Source of the DNA: Erysipelotrichia bacterium
GTDB taxonomy: Bacteria; Bacillota_I; Bacilli_A; Erysipelotrichales; Erysipelotrichaceae
Assembly (NCBI GenBank): GCA_018333955.1
Contig: JAGXSD010000054.1
Location: forward strand, 1 to 56,217
Length of the DNA: 56,217 bases
Direction: 5' to 3'
The notes under the pieces are model-generated. The model made no database searches, had not been told where the DNA came from, and saw nothing but the letters and a program-made list of their open reading frames with translations. Position 1 is the stretch's first letter; every line of letters starts with the position of its first letter. The position numbers and the translations under genes are program-made. Below are positions 9,019 through 18,007 of the stretch, piece after piece.

Positions 9019-9558
9019 ATGTTTCCAATTACGTTTACCACGACGATGGATTACCAGGTTTTTGAAGATTATTTTATATTTTCAATGTTTAGAAGTAAAA
9101 GTTATAGAACTTCAAAAGGTATATTTTTCTTACCTTATGCCTTGATGATTTCATTGGGGTTATTGTTAATGACTGATGAGTTTTCCATTCTAGCGATTAT
9201 TTTACTAACCGTAGGATCTCTTGTGATTTCTATATTTGGTTATATGTTCTTTATTGCGCCAAAGCGAATGTTTAAGAAAATAGGCAGCATTTTTCAATAC
9301 CCACAAAATTTTGAAGTATTTGAGGATCATTTTACGGTTTCACAGATAGGAGAAGATGCAAAAAATTACTCATATTTTAAGTTTTCTCAAGTGGTCAATG
9401 TGTATGAGACTCATAATGCATTCTATGTCTTTATCACAGTGAGTCAAGCATTTATTATTCCAAAAAAAGTTTTAACTCAAGAAGAGATCAATAGGATTTC
9501 ATCATTGTTCTTATCAATTTTTGACAAAAAGAAGTTTAAGATATGTTATAAAAAGTGA
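9019..9558 (+). CDS. YcxB-like membrane protein
   Basis: The protein opens with a short beta segment (FPITFTTTMDYQVFEDYFIF). Two adjacent transmembrane helices follow (about residues 41-83, FFLPYALMISLGLLLM and SILAIILLTVGSLVIS). The C-terminal cytoplasmic domain carries the YcxB pattern (FEVFEDHFTVS, YFKFSQVVNVYETHNAFYVFI, FIIPKKVLT). The family is widespread in Bacillota and of unknown function. The frame is open from TTG 8983, but GGGGGGAAAG directly before the ATG at 9019 decides that start (about 179 residues). Confidence 0.75.
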   Translation: MFPITFTTTMDYQVFEDYFIFSMFRSKSYRTSKGIFFLPYALMISLGLLLMTDEFSILAIILLTVGSLVISIFGYMFFIAPKRMFKKIGSIFQYPQNFEVFEDHFTVSQIGEDAKNYSYFKFSQVVNVYETHNAFYVFITVSQAFIIPKKVLTQEEINRISSLFLSIFDKKKFKICYKK

Positions 9559-9592
9559 GTTTGAATCAATATGAATGAAAGGAATATTACTC

Positions 9593-10075
9593 ATGAAAAA
9601 TGGAATATATAAGATATTTCCAAGGATTGTTGATAATTCCTACCAAGGGCATAAACTAGCCTTATGGGTATTTGTAGGGCTTGCGCCAGTGATGATGGGC
9701 CGAAGTTTAATCCATCTTTTTGCTATGGATGGTGGAGCGGGAAGTATTGCGGGTCTTGATTTATCATTGGGTGCAGAAAATATCATTTTTGCCTTTGGTT
9801 TATGGGGCTTATCTCAAGTACTTTATGCTTTCATTCAACTTGTGATTGCGATTCGATACAAATCATTAATTCCTTTGTTTTATATCATGTTTATTTTTGA
9901 AATCATTGGAAGAATCACCATAGGACTAACAAAACCTCCAATACTACTTAACGGAACTCCTCCAGGAGGATTTGCTAATTTCATTCTATTACCTTTAGTG
10001 ATTGTGATGTTTATTTTAAGTATGCACTCAAGTAAACAGATGAATGTTGACGAAGTTTCAAGTTTAAATCATTAA
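9593..10075 (+). CDS. Small polytopic membrane protein, unknown function
   Basis: Hydropathy by eye suggests four transmembrane segments in 160 residues (around ALWVFVGLAPVMM, ENIIFAFGLWGLSQVLYAFI, LIPLFYIMFIFEIIG and FILLPLVIVMFIL), with polar loops and a hydrophilic C-terminal tail. No catalytic or transport motif is recognised. AAAGGA at 9578-9583 fits the ATG at 9593 better than the ATG at 9575. It lies 35 bases after the YcxB-like gene and may be co-transcribed with it and with the following EEP gene. Confidence 0.6.
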   Translation: MKNGIYKIFPRIVDNSYQGHKLALWVFVGLAPVMMGRSLIHLFAMDGGAGSIAGLDLSLGAENIIFAFGLWGLSQVLYAFIQLVIAIRYKSLIPLFYIMFIFEIIGRITIGLTKPPILLNGTPPGGFANFILLPLVIVMFILSMHSSKQMNVDEVSSLNH

Positions 10076-10093
10076 GAGATAAAGGTGATGTCA

Positions 10094-10870
10094 ATGAAAA
10101 TAGTTACGTTTAATATTCGATGTGATTGTAGGGTTGATCAAGAAAATAACTTCGAGTTTAGAAAACCTTTGATTTTGAAAAAAATCGTCAAAGAAGAACC
10201 AGATATTATCTGCTTTCAAGAAGTGATGTCTCATGTTGCGGAGTGGTTGAATGACACACTTATCGATTATACAGTCGTTGGTTGTGGAAGAGATGAAAAC
10301 TTAGATGGAGAACAAGTGTCCATTGCATTTAGAAAAGATAAGTTTTCACTTGTGGCTCTAGATCATTTTTGGCATTCTGAAACGCCACAACTTCCGGGGA
10401 GTCGCTTTGAAGAACAAAGTGTATTTCCACGTTTATGTACACAGTGCTATCTCATGGAGCGTAAAAGTAAAAAGATAATTAGAGTCGTGAACACACATCT
10501 TGATCACATCAGTTCAAATGCGAGAGTTAAAGAACTTGAACTCATTATGAGGATGATTAAGACTCCATCCATGTATAAAGAATCCATCACTTTCTTTGCA
10601 GGAGATCTTAATGCTTATCCTTCATCTAAAGAAATGCAAGTTATGAATTTATATTCTGAGTTTCAGTGCCTAAGTGAAAACATTGGATTTACCTACCATG
10701 GTTATTTCAAAGATGAGCAGATACAAAATATTGATGAAACGCCCCAAATTGATTACATTTTCAGTCGTGGAGAACTTGACCTCATATCAGTTGAAAAGTG
10801 GACTGATGTTGTTGAAGGGGTGTATTTATCAGATCATTATCCAGTATCAGTGGTTGTAGAATTGAAATGA
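10094..10870 (+). CDS. Endonuclease/exonuclease/phosphatase (EEP) family hydrolase
   Basis: All the landmark motifs of the metal-dependent EEP superfamily are present in order: TFNIR at the N-terminus, IICFQEV (metal-binding Glu), NTHLDH, FAGDLNA, PQIDYIF and LSDHYPV at the C-terminus. Family members cleave phosphodiester or phosphomonoester bonds. This short form (259 residues) without a secretion signal resembles the cytoplasmic group often found beside sugar-related genes, but the substrate is unknown. AAAGGTGA at 10081-10088 favours the ATG at 10094 over upstream GTG/ATG codons. Confidence 0.88.
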   Translation: MKIVTFNIRCDCRVDQENNFEFRKPLILKKIVKEEPDIICFQEVMSHVAEWLNDTLIDYTVVGCGRDENLDGEQVSIAFRKDKFSLVALDHFWHSETPQLPGSRFEEQSVFPRLCTQCYLMERKSKKIIRVVNTHLDHISSNARVKELELIMRMIKTPSMYKESITFFAGDLNAYPSSKEMQVMNLYSEFQCLSENIGFTYHGYFKDEQIQNIDETPQIDYIFSRGELDLISVEKWTDVVEGVYLSDHYPVSVVVELK

Positions 10871-10952
10871 AGATTATTCCAATTTATAAGCATCAAATCA
10901 TATGTGCAAAAATGTTCTAGAAAATAATCTAGTTCAAAGAAAGAACCTCATC

Positions 10953-11900
10953 ATGAAACTCTCTTCTAATCAATTAAAAAGCATCTATTTTGGTGCTTAT
11001 AGCATCATTGAAACCCATGATGGCTATCTCAAATCATTCCAGTATACCCCAGAGCAAATGCAATACTTCAAAAATCTTGATGATTTTTGGTTTGAGCGTT
11101 CTGATGCTTCTAATGGAAAAACACTCGAATTTATTACCAAGGCAACTCATTTTGCTTTTGAGTATAAGTTAAGCTGGATAGGTTCTGAAGATAGTATTGA
11201 ATTATTAATCGATAACTTAATTATGAAGGTTTTCTACGTGAAAGATTTAGAAAAAGAAGGGACATTGTCGTTTAATTTGCCCAATTATAATAAGAAAGTT
11301 GTCATTAATTTACCAACCGATGCTACTATTCTGATAAGAAATGCACAAGCTAATGATGAAGTAATCCCAGTGATTAAGAAACACAAAGTATTATGGATGG
11401 GGGATTCTATCACACAGGGTTATGGTTCTTTTAGGTCAGCGCATACTTATGTGAATGTAGTCAATCGTTATTGTGATTATGACATTATCAACCAGGGCCT
11501 TGGTGGATATATTTATGATTCTAAAGTGTTAATGCCGATGAAAGGTTATTCACCAGATAAAATCGTTGTTGCTTTAGGCACAAATCAATATGAAACAGAT
11601 GACTTTGCGGAAATAGAAACATATTATGAAAAACTTGAACAATTGTATCAGAACACACCTGTTTTATGCATAACACCAATATATCGAGGTGATTCTATTT
11701 ATGGTCTAAAAAAACTTATTCATTTTTCAGAGAAGTTGAAAATGATATGTTCAAAATATCCAAACATTAAGATTATCGATGGCTTTAAACTTGTACCTCA
11801 TACCTCTGAATATTTCATAGATGAAGTTCATCCTAATGAGTTAGGAGCAGAATTATATGGTCGAAATTTAGTTCAAGCTATTTTTGATCTAAATTTCTAA
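10953..11900 (+). CDS. SGNH/GDSL-type esterase with N-terminal beta domain
   Basis: The C-terminal two thirds form an SGNH hydrolase. Block I is WMGDSITQG with the nucleophile serine, the block II glycine is in QGLGGY, block III is ALGTNQY with the asparagine, and DEVHPNELG supplies the catalytic Asp and His. The first ~130 residues are beta-rich with no motif of their own, like the jelly-roll N-domain seen in several esterases of this superfamily. No signal peptide is seen. The frame also opens at ATG 10902. I prefer 10953 because AAAGAAAG stands before it, but neither start has a strong ribosome binding site. Confidence 0.85.
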   Translation: MKLSSNQLKSIYFGAYSIIETHDGYLKSFQYTPEQMQYFKNLDDFWFERSDASNGKTLEFITKATHFAFEYKLSWIGSEDSIELLIDNLIMKVFYVKDLEKEGTLSFNLPNYNKKVVINLPTDATILIRNAQANDEVIPVIKKHKVLWMGDSITQGYGSFRSAHTYVNVVNRYCDYDIINQGLGGYIYDSKVLMPMKGYSPDKIVVALGTNQYETDDFAEIETYYEKLEQLYQNTPVLCITPIYRGDSIYGLKKLIHFSEKLKMICSKYPNIKIIDGFKLVPHTSEYFIDEVHPNELGAELYGRNLVQAIFDLNF

Positions 11901-11933
11901 CTTTATTTTTATTATCAGAACAGGAGAATGATC

Positions 11934-12965
11934 ATGAATCTTGAACATTTATATCATCAAGTGAAGCAGCAAATTGATCGTGTCGATTTTGAACTTCTTT
12001 GGAGTGGTTTCAAGCCAGTTGCCTTCGCATTGTATAATGAACATGAATGTTATTTTAATGGCCGATATATTGAGAAATCATCACAATTTATGGCTAATAC
12101 AGCGATTATGTTTGAAGGAGAAATCATTGCGATATGGAATGTCATGTCATATCCGGACAATATCTTCAAGTTTACAGCTTCCATTATTCATGAAATGTTT
12201 CATGCCTTTCAAATCCTTCAAAGAGAATCTCGATTTGCGGATGAGAAGATAGCATTGATTCAGTATCAATATCATTTGGAAAACTTATCAATAAAACTTG
12301 AAGAAGCGAAGTTAATGAAATCAATCATTGAAGATGAAAATATTGGTTTATGGTCAACATTATTATCGTTAAGACGTTATCGTTATAACAAATATCCGTA
12401 TGAATATGATTATGAGTCAAGAATTGAGCAAATTGAAGGAACAGCTCATTGTGTTGAGATGAGAGCACTTGAGCAGCTTGATCCATATCAAGCAAATATC
12501 CAATGGAACGAAATGATGAAAAAGATCAATGATCCAAGGCAATACTTTCCTGTTCGCATTATTTCTTATCCAACGGGTGCTTTGTTTTTGAAATGTATTG
12601 CACTCGCATCATCATTTAATCCAACCGGGATATCCTCACAACCTTTTTCAATACAAATCATTCAAGATGTTAGTTTTAAGGATGTGAATCATATCGAAAA
12701 TAATCAAGTAGAAATATTATTAAATCACTACATAGCAAAGACTCAAACCATCATTGATCAAGCGATTGCGAAGCATGATATTGCTTTATCGGGAACATAT
12801 CCGCTAATAAGTTTAAACATCTATGACGCACGTTATCTTCGTGGATATGCTACATCAACCTATTTTGTGGCATATCAAGATCAAGATGAAATGAAAGTAT
12901 TGCATGGAAATTTTGTCGTGGCATTAGATGAAGAGTTAAATATTACTTGTGTATATCGTCAATAA
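11934..12965 (+). CDS. Gluzincin-like zinc metalloprotease (HEMFH ... EGTA)
   Basis: IIHEMFHAF at residues 84-92 gives the HExxH zinc motif, and IEGTAHCVE at about 167-175 supplies a plausible third ligand Glu168, the gluzincin arrangement. The 343-residue protein has no signal peptide or membrane segment, so it appears to be cytoplasmic. Its C-terminal ~80 residues are beta-rich. The family is not one I can name. It may act on peptides or be a self-limited toxin-like or signalling protease. AGGAG at 11922-11926 selects the ATG at 11934. The next gene begins just 13 bases beyond its stop, so the two are probably co-transcribed. Confidence 0.7.
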   Translation: MNLEHLYHQVKQQIDRVDFELLWSGFKPVAFALYNEHECYFNGRYIEKSSQFMANTAIMFEGEIIAIWNVMSYPDNIFKFTASIIHEMFHAFQILQRESRFADEKIALIQYQYHLENLSIKLEEAKLMKSIIEDENIGLWSTLLSLRRYRYNKYPYEYDYESRIEQIEGTAHCVEMRALEQLDPYQANIQWNEMMKKINDPRQYFPVRIISYPTGALFLKCIALASSFNPTGISSQPFSIQIIQDVSFKDVNHIENNQVEILLNHYIAKTQTIIDQAIAKHDIALSGTYPLISLNIYDARYLRGYATSTYFVAYQDQDEMKVLHGNFVVALDEELNITCVYRQ

Positions 12966-12978
12966 GGAGGAAACAGTG

Positions 12979-13629
12979 ATGTGGCATGAACTGGATTATC
13001 CATGGCAAAAAGCATTTGAACTTGCATGGACATCATTTAAGCAGAATACGATTCCCATTGGGTCTGTCATTGTGGATGAACATGGTTCTATCGTATGTGA
13101 AGGAAGGAATAGAATATACGATGTTGAAAGTCAACATCCCTTAACAGGGACTACGATGGCTCATGCAGAAATGACAGCGATGAGTCAACTTAAGATTGCT
13201 GATCATCCCAATATTCGATCATATACCTTATATTCAACGATGGAACCATGCCCGATGTGTTTTGGAGCATGTGTCATGGTCAATATTCGTCATGTCTGTT
13301 TCGCAGCCCATGATGGCTTTGCGGGAGCAACCTCACTGAATGATAAACTGGATTACATTAAAAGCAAAAAAATAAATGTAAGCTTTGCTGGTGAGAAGGT
13401 ACAGGCATTTCAACTTATCCTACAAAGTGCATTTGAAACTCAAAGAAATCACCCTCGAGTGTTAGATATTCTAAGCGCATGGTCAAAGATTGATCAAGTT
13501 GCTGTTGATTTAGGCCAAAAGTTATCTGGTAATGATGTATTTGATCATTCCAGAAAAATTGAAGAAGTGTTTAATGATGTTATGCAACGATATGACGAAA
13601 TTAAATATGATTTTTTGAAGAGGAATTAA
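12979..13629 (+). CDS. Nucleoside/cytidine-deaminase-fold deaminase
   Basis: The zinc-dependent deaminase signature is complete: AHAEMTAM (the zinc-binding His and proton-shuttle Glu) and MEPCPMCFGAC (two Cys ligands). This is the layout of guanine deaminases and tRNA adenosine deaminases. The ~100-residue C-terminal extension after the core (from about residue 120) is not part of TadA, so a free-nucleoside or base substrate is more likely than tRNA. AAGGAGG at 12965-12971 supports the ATG at 12979. It follows the gluzincin-like gene closely and precedes a DUF3788-like gene by 7 bases. Confidence 0.85.
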   Translation: MWHELDYPWQKAFELAWTSFKQNTIPIGSVIVDEHGSIVCEGRNRIYDVESQHPLTGTTMAHAEMTAMSQLKIADHPNIRSYTLYSTMEPCPMCFGACVMVNIRHVCFAAHDGFAGATSLNDKLDYIKSKKINVSFAGEKVQAFQLILQSAFETQRNHPRVLDILSAWSKIDQVAVDLGQKLSGNDVFDHSRKIEEVFNDVMQRYDEIKYDFLKRN

Positions 13630-13636
13630 CATAGAT

Positions 13637-14104
13637 ATGGACATCAATTATGAAGCTAAATCAAGTATTCAACTGAAAGATTCTACTATTGAACCAACAT
13701 TAGAAGTTATTGAACGAGTACTTCAACATGCTTTTAAACCGTATCTCACATTAACTGCCAGATTAAAAGAAATCGATATTTGTCTAGAATATCGCTATTA
13801 CACCGATGGAAATGTATGGTTAGGTAAAGGAATGCATTATTGGACTGGGCCTAGAGGAGGTAAGAAAGAGATCAATACATTTTGGTTATCATTCTACATG
13901 GGTTATTTCAATATGACGTTTTATTTCCCAGAAAATCAAAGAAGTGAACTTCTAGTTGAGTTCCCACAAGATGAACTTATGATAAGAACTGCCCAAGCAA
14001 TGGGCAAAAGTCATCAATTTTTCCCATTAACATTTTCAATCAATAGTGAAGATCATTTTGAGTTCATATTTAAACTGATTAACTACAAAATCACACATCG
14101 CTAA
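13637..14104 (+). CDS. DUF3788-like small protein
   Basis: This 155-residue protein contains EYRYYTDGNVWLGKG and INTFWLSFYMGYFNMTFYF. The aromatic-rich pattern recalls the DUF3788 family, small cytoplasmic proteins without known reaction. No catalytic motif or membrane segment is evident. It begins 7 bases after the deaminase stop and ends before a strong terminator at 14157-14181, so it is the last gene of a gluzincin-deaminase-DUF3788 transcript. GAAGAGGAAT serves as a modest ribosome binding site. Confidence 0.55.
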   Translation: MDINYEAKSSIQLKDSTIEPTLEVIERVLQHAFKPYLTLTARLKEIDICLEYRYYTDGNVWLGKGMHYWTGPRGGKKEINTFWLSFYMGYFNMTFYFPENQRSELLVEFPQDELMIRTAQAMGKSHQFFPLTFSINSEDHFEFIFKLINYKITHR

Positions 14105-14156
14105 GCAAGGTTTTAGAATATTTCTTCTTCTGTTGAAAGGATTGTGTATCAATATG

Positions 14157-14181
14157 AAATCATGTACCACATGATTTTTTT
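14157..14181 (+). terminator. Strong intrinsic terminator
   Basis: AAATCATGT (14157-14165) and ACATGATTT (14169-14177) form a 9-bp stem with a 3-base loop, and the following T-run extends to 14181. It ends the upstream gluzincin-deaminase-DUF3788 transcript and isolates the 1153-residue gene. Confidence 0.85.
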
Positions 14182-14241
14182 GATGAAGAAAAAGTTAAAA
14201 AAGAACTTTTATATGGAAAAATCTTTGAATTTTTAATCAAA

Positions 14242-14255
14242 CGAAAACGTTTTCA
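14242..14255. promoter_or_regulatory. cre-like operator (CcpA/LacI-family site)
   Basis: CGAAAACGTTTTCA matches the cre consensus TGNAANCGNTNNCA at every fixed position except the first, and its core GAAAACGTTTTC is a perfect 12-base palindrome. Such sites bind CcpA or a LacI-family regulator. It lies about 42 bases upstream of the -35 of the carbohydrate-enzyme gene. The only LacI-type protein in the window lacks a DNA-binding domain, so the regulator must be encoded elsewhere. Confidence 0.7.
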
Positions 14256-14297
14256 CGAAACTCTCATAAACCAAGAACACCTATTTACGAAATCGCA

Positions 14298-14326
14298 TTG
14301 CTCTTTTAAAAATAGCACTTTATAAT
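14298..14326 (+). promoter_or_regulatory. Promoter of the 1153-residue gene
   Basis: TTGCTC (14298-14303) and TATAAT (14321-14326) are separated by 17 bases, a good sigma-A-type arrangement. GAAAGGAAC then precedes the ATG at 14377. The cre-like operator lies upstream, a position compatible with activation or with repression through looping. Confidence 0.6.
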
Positions 14327-14376
14327 TGATTATAGAGAACTAAATCAAGAAATTCGATTTAGAAAGGAACAATTTT

Positions 14377-17300
14377 ATGCAGAAAATACCAAATTTAATC
14401 TTTGGAAATTCAACACTAAACGATGAAAAGGGAAGAACCTCATTAGAGACAGTCACAATTAATCAAGAATCCTTTTTCAAAATAGAAAACTACAATCTGA
14501 TGAATCCGTTTTTTATGACAGTGGTGAGTGATGTTGACCACTGGATGTTTATCTCAAGTACAGGCGGACTCACATGTGGTCGCAAAAATGCCGAATCAGC
14601 CTTATTCCCATATTATACGGATGACAAGATTCATGACAGTTTCGAAAACACAGGTTCTAATACCATCATTATCGTCTCAAAAGACGAACAAAATTTTTTA
14701 GTGAAACCGTTTTCGCTCCATCAAAGCAATGTCTATAACATCACACGAAACCTTTACAAAAACATTGCAGGGAATAAAATCATGTTTGAAGAGATTAACC
14801 ATGATTTAGAGTTCAGCTATACTTACACATGGAAAAATAGTCAGAAGTTTGGATTTATTAAAGAATCAAGGATTACAAACTTATCATCTCACGAACGTAC
14901 TTTCAAAGTTTTAGATGGTATACGCAACATCTTGCCTTATGGTGTTAATACGAACTTACAAACCACTTTAAGTACTCTTCTCGATGGATACAAGCGATGC
15001 GAGTTAGTCAAACATGCAGGCATGGGAATATATACTTTAAGTTCAATATTATCTGATAAGGCTGAACCAAGTGAATCCTTAAAAGCCACTACCGTTTGGT
15101 CTAAAGGTTTAGATCATCCTACTTATCTTTTATCTGAGCAGCAACTCAAAGCCTTCTCTCAAAACGAAGTAGTGATCACTGAAGATGATGTGAAGGGACG
15201 ACGTGGATCATTCTATGTTGTGGATACATTGAATCTTAAGTCCAATGAATCTAAAGAATGGATTATTGTATCAGAGTTAAATCAAAGCATTACAAAGATA
15301 CATAAGCTCATTAATGAAGTGGTGGAGAATGAATCACTCCTTGATGAACTAAAACAAGATGTCATCAAAGGAGACCTTAACCTTAAAAAATTAGTGTTTA
15401 ATGCGGATGGACTACAATGCACACAAAATGAGAAAACAAGTAATCGTCATTTCTCAAATACGCTGTATAACATTATGCGTGGTGGAGTGTATGCAAATGG
15501 CTATGAAATTGAAAGAGATGATTTCAAAGCTTTTGTTAAGGTGTGGAATAAAGAAGTTTATTCAAGACAACTTGACTTCATGAAGCATTTGCCAGAAGTT
15601 ATTAACTTTAACGCTTTAACTGAATTAGTGTCTAAACGTGATGATCAAGATTTTGAGCGATTAGTGTTAGAATACTTACCCCTCACGTTTAGCCGTCGGC
15701 ATGGTGATCCAAGTCGTCCATGGAATCGCTTCAGTATTGAGGTCACCCAAGAAGATGGCAGTCAGAAATTAAGCTTTGAAGGTAACTGGCGTGATATTTT
15801 CCAAAACTGGGAAGCATTATCCATTTCATATCCTGAGTTTATCGAGAATATTATTGCGAAGTTTGTGAATGCATCCACTGCAGATGGGTATAATCCATAT
15901 CGTATTACTAAACACGGTATTGATTGGGAAGCACCAAATCCTGAAGAACCTTGGTCAAATATTGGATATTGGGGCGATCATCAAATCATTTACTTACTAA
16001 AATTGATGGAATTATCAAAAGCCTATAATCCTAAGAAATTACATGATTTACTCTTAAAAGAAATATTTGTGTATGCGAATGTTCCATACAGAATTAAAGG
16101 ATTTGATTCATTAGTTGAAGATCCACACAATAGTATTACCTATGATTTTAGTAGTGAAAAACAAATTCATAAACAAGTTGATCTACTTGGATCTGATGGT
16201 AAACTCATGTTTACACACGGGAAAATCTATAAAGTTAACCTTATGGAGAAACTATTAGTGACTATACTATCAAAAGTCTCTAATTATGTTCCTGAAGGCG
16301 GGATTTGGATGAATACTCAACGTCCTGAATGGAATGATGCCAATAATGCATTAGTGGGGAATGGATTATCCATGGTGACTCTAAATTACATGCATCGTTT
16401 CCAAGTCTTTATGAAGCAACTTGTTGAGGAAACTCACCTTCAGTCCATTCATGTATCCTCAGAAGTGCATCAAATGTTTAGTGATATTTCAAGAGTCTTA
16501 AAGGACAGTCAAGGATACCTTGGCGCAGATATTTCAAATGAAGTTCGATTTGAAATCGTTCAAGCGCTTGGAAGAATAGGTGAAAGCTACAGAGATTCAA
16601 TCTATTATGATGGTTTTAATGGACAAAAAACAGAACTTTCAATGGATGCTCTAAAAGATTTCATTGATGTATCCATGAGACACCTCCAAGATTCCATTCA
16701 TAAAAATAAACGTGAAGATAATCTTTATCATTCATATAATCTTGTTCGGTTTGCCTCTAAATCATGTAGCATTTCACATCTATACGAAATGTTAGAAGGC
16801 CAAGTCGCAGTATTGAGTTCAAAAGCGTTAAGCGCACAAGAAAGCCTAGCAGTGATTAAAGGATTAAGAAACAGTGCTATTTATCGTGAAGATCAAAATA
16901 GTTATATGTTATATCCAAATCGTGAACTTCCAAAATTCTTAGAAAAGAACAATATACCTGAGTCCATGGTTAAGACTTCGAAGATTCTTATGGAAGAACT
17001 CAATCAAAATAACACTCGTTTTATTGAAAAAGATATTAATGGAAACTACCACTTTAATGGTCGATTTAGAAATGGCTATGAGCTTGCGGAAGCCTTAAAA
17101 GCGACCCATGAATATCAAATTGAAGACATTAAGGTTGTTAAAGAGATATTCTCAGATTTATTCAATCACCATGCCTTTACTGGACGTTCAGGAACATTCT
17201 ACAAATATGAAGGACTTGGTTCAATTTACTGGCATATGGTGTCAAAACTTGTTTTAGCAACCCAAGAGAATTTTGATGAAATTTATAAACATGATGGAAT

Positions 17301-17838
17301 GAGTGAAGAAGCAGTGGCATTATTATTGGGATATCGCGACATTAAAGATGGAATTGGGGTTGAGAAATCTCCACAACTCTATGGAGCATTCCCAACTGAC
17401 GCATACTCTCATACTCCGTCATTCTCAGGGGTTCAACAGCCTGGTCTAACAGGACAAGTTAAAGAAGACTTTATCTCACGCTTTGGAGAATTAGGAGTGA
17501 AAGTTCATGAAGGTGTTGTTGAGTTTAAACCTGCACTCATTGATAAGAATGAATTCTTAAAGGAAAAGAAAGTTTGGACATTACCAACGCAAAGTAGTTC
17601 AAATGAGTTCATCGCCATTCTTCTTGATAAAAATACACTTGGATTTACATTCTGTAGTGTTCCTATCATTTATACTTTATCTTCAAATCACAAGATTGTC
17701 ATAGTGTATACTGATGGATCAGAAAAAACTTACGATCATACGAACACACTTGATTACACCACAAGTCAAAGTTTATTTGCTCGTGAAGGACGTATTAGCA
17801 AAATTATCGTCCATTTCTCTGGAAATCACCTTAGATAA
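14377..17838 (+). CDS. Large carbohydrate-active-enzyme-like protein (glycoside phosphorylase/hydrolase-like)
   Basis: The 1153-residue protein has no signal peptide, so it is cytoplasmic. Its N-terminal ~350 residues are beta-rich (a supersandwich-like region with FFMTVVSDVDHWMFISSTGGLTCG). The middle is helical with conserved-looking aromatic and acidic clusters (SRRHGDPSRPWNRFSI, NWRDIFQNWEAL, IGYWGDHQIIYLL, GGIWMNTQRPEWNDANNAL). A C-terminal beta domain follows. This architecture is that of alpha/alpha-toroid enzymes such as GH94-type phosphorylases, but no family assignment can be made by eye. Candidate acidic catalytic residues are those of PEWNDANN and WGDH. The cre-like operator upstream supports a carbohydrate role. 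A terminator follows at 17873. Confidence 0.65.
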   Translation: MQKIPNLIFGNSTLNDEKGRTSLETVTINQESFFKIENYNLMNPFFMTVVSDVDHWMFISSTGGLTCGRKNAESALFPYYTDDKIHDSFENTGSNTIIIVSKDEQNFLVKPFSLHQSNVYNITRNLYKNIAGNKIMFEEINHDLEFSYTYTWKNSQKFGFIKESRITNLSSHERTFKVLDGIRNILPYGVNTNLQTTLSTLLDGYKRCELVKHAGMGIYTLSSILSDKAEPSESLKATTVWSKGLDHPTYLLSEQQLKAFSQNEVVITEDDVKGRRGSFYVVDTLNLKSNESKEWIIVSELNQSITKIHKLINEVVENESLLDELKQDVIKGDLNLKKLVFNADGLQCTQNEKTSNRHFSNTLYNIMRGGVYANGYEIERDDFKAFVKVWNKEVYSRQLDFMKHLPEVINFNALTELVSKRDDQDFERLVLEYLPLTFSRRHGDPSRPWNRFSIEVTQEDGSQKLSFEGNWRDIFQNWEALSISYPEFIENIIAKFVNASTADGYNPYRITKHGIDWEAPNPEEPWSNIGYWGDHQIIYLLKLMELSKAYNPKKLHDLLLKEIFVYANVPYRIKGFDSLVEDPHNSITYDFSSEKQIHKQVDLLGSDGKLMFTHGKIYKVNLMEKLLVTILSKVSNYVPEGGIWMNTQRPEWNDANNALVGNGLSMVTLNYMHRFQVFMKQLVEETHLQSIHVSSEVHQMFSDISRVLKDSQGYLGADISNEVRFEIVQALGRIGESYRDSIYYDGFNGQKTELSMDALKDFIDVSMRHLQDSIHKNKREDNLYHSYNLVRFASKSCSISHLYEMLEGQVAVLSSKALSAQESLAVIKGLRNSAIYREDQNSYMLYPNRELPKFLEKNNIPESMVKTSKILMEELNQNNTRFIEKDINGNYHFNGRFRNGYELAEALKATHEYQIEDIKVVKEIFSDLFNHHAFTGRSGTFYKYEGLGSIYWHMVSKLVLATQENFDEIYKHDGMSEEAVALLLGYRDIKDGIGVEKSPQLYGAFPTDAYSHTPSFSGVQQPGLTGQVKEDFISRFGELGVKVHEGVVEFKPALIDKNEFLKEKKVWTLPTQSSSNEFIAILLDKNTLGFTFCSVPIIYTLSSNHKIVIVYTDGSEKTYDHTNTLDYTTSQSLFAREGRISKIIVHFSGNHLR

Positions 17839-17872
17839 CTTATCAACTAACTATTATCGCATTGCATATATT

Positions 17873-17910
17873 AAGCATTCAATTCCTCCTAACTTGATTG
17901 AATGCTTTTT
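17873..17910 (+). terminator. Intrinsic terminator
   Basis: AAGCATTCAAT (17873-17883) pairs with ATTGAATGCTT (17897-17907) around a 13-base loop, followed by a T-run. It ends the 1153-residue gene's transcript just before the RnfD gene. Confidence 0.85.
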
Positions 17911-18007
17911 ATTTGATTTATTTCATATTCAGATTGTTTAAGTATTAATTGGGTTTAATACTTTAAATATTTCGCTATTGTGTTAGAATAATACCGTTGA
18001 TAATGAT

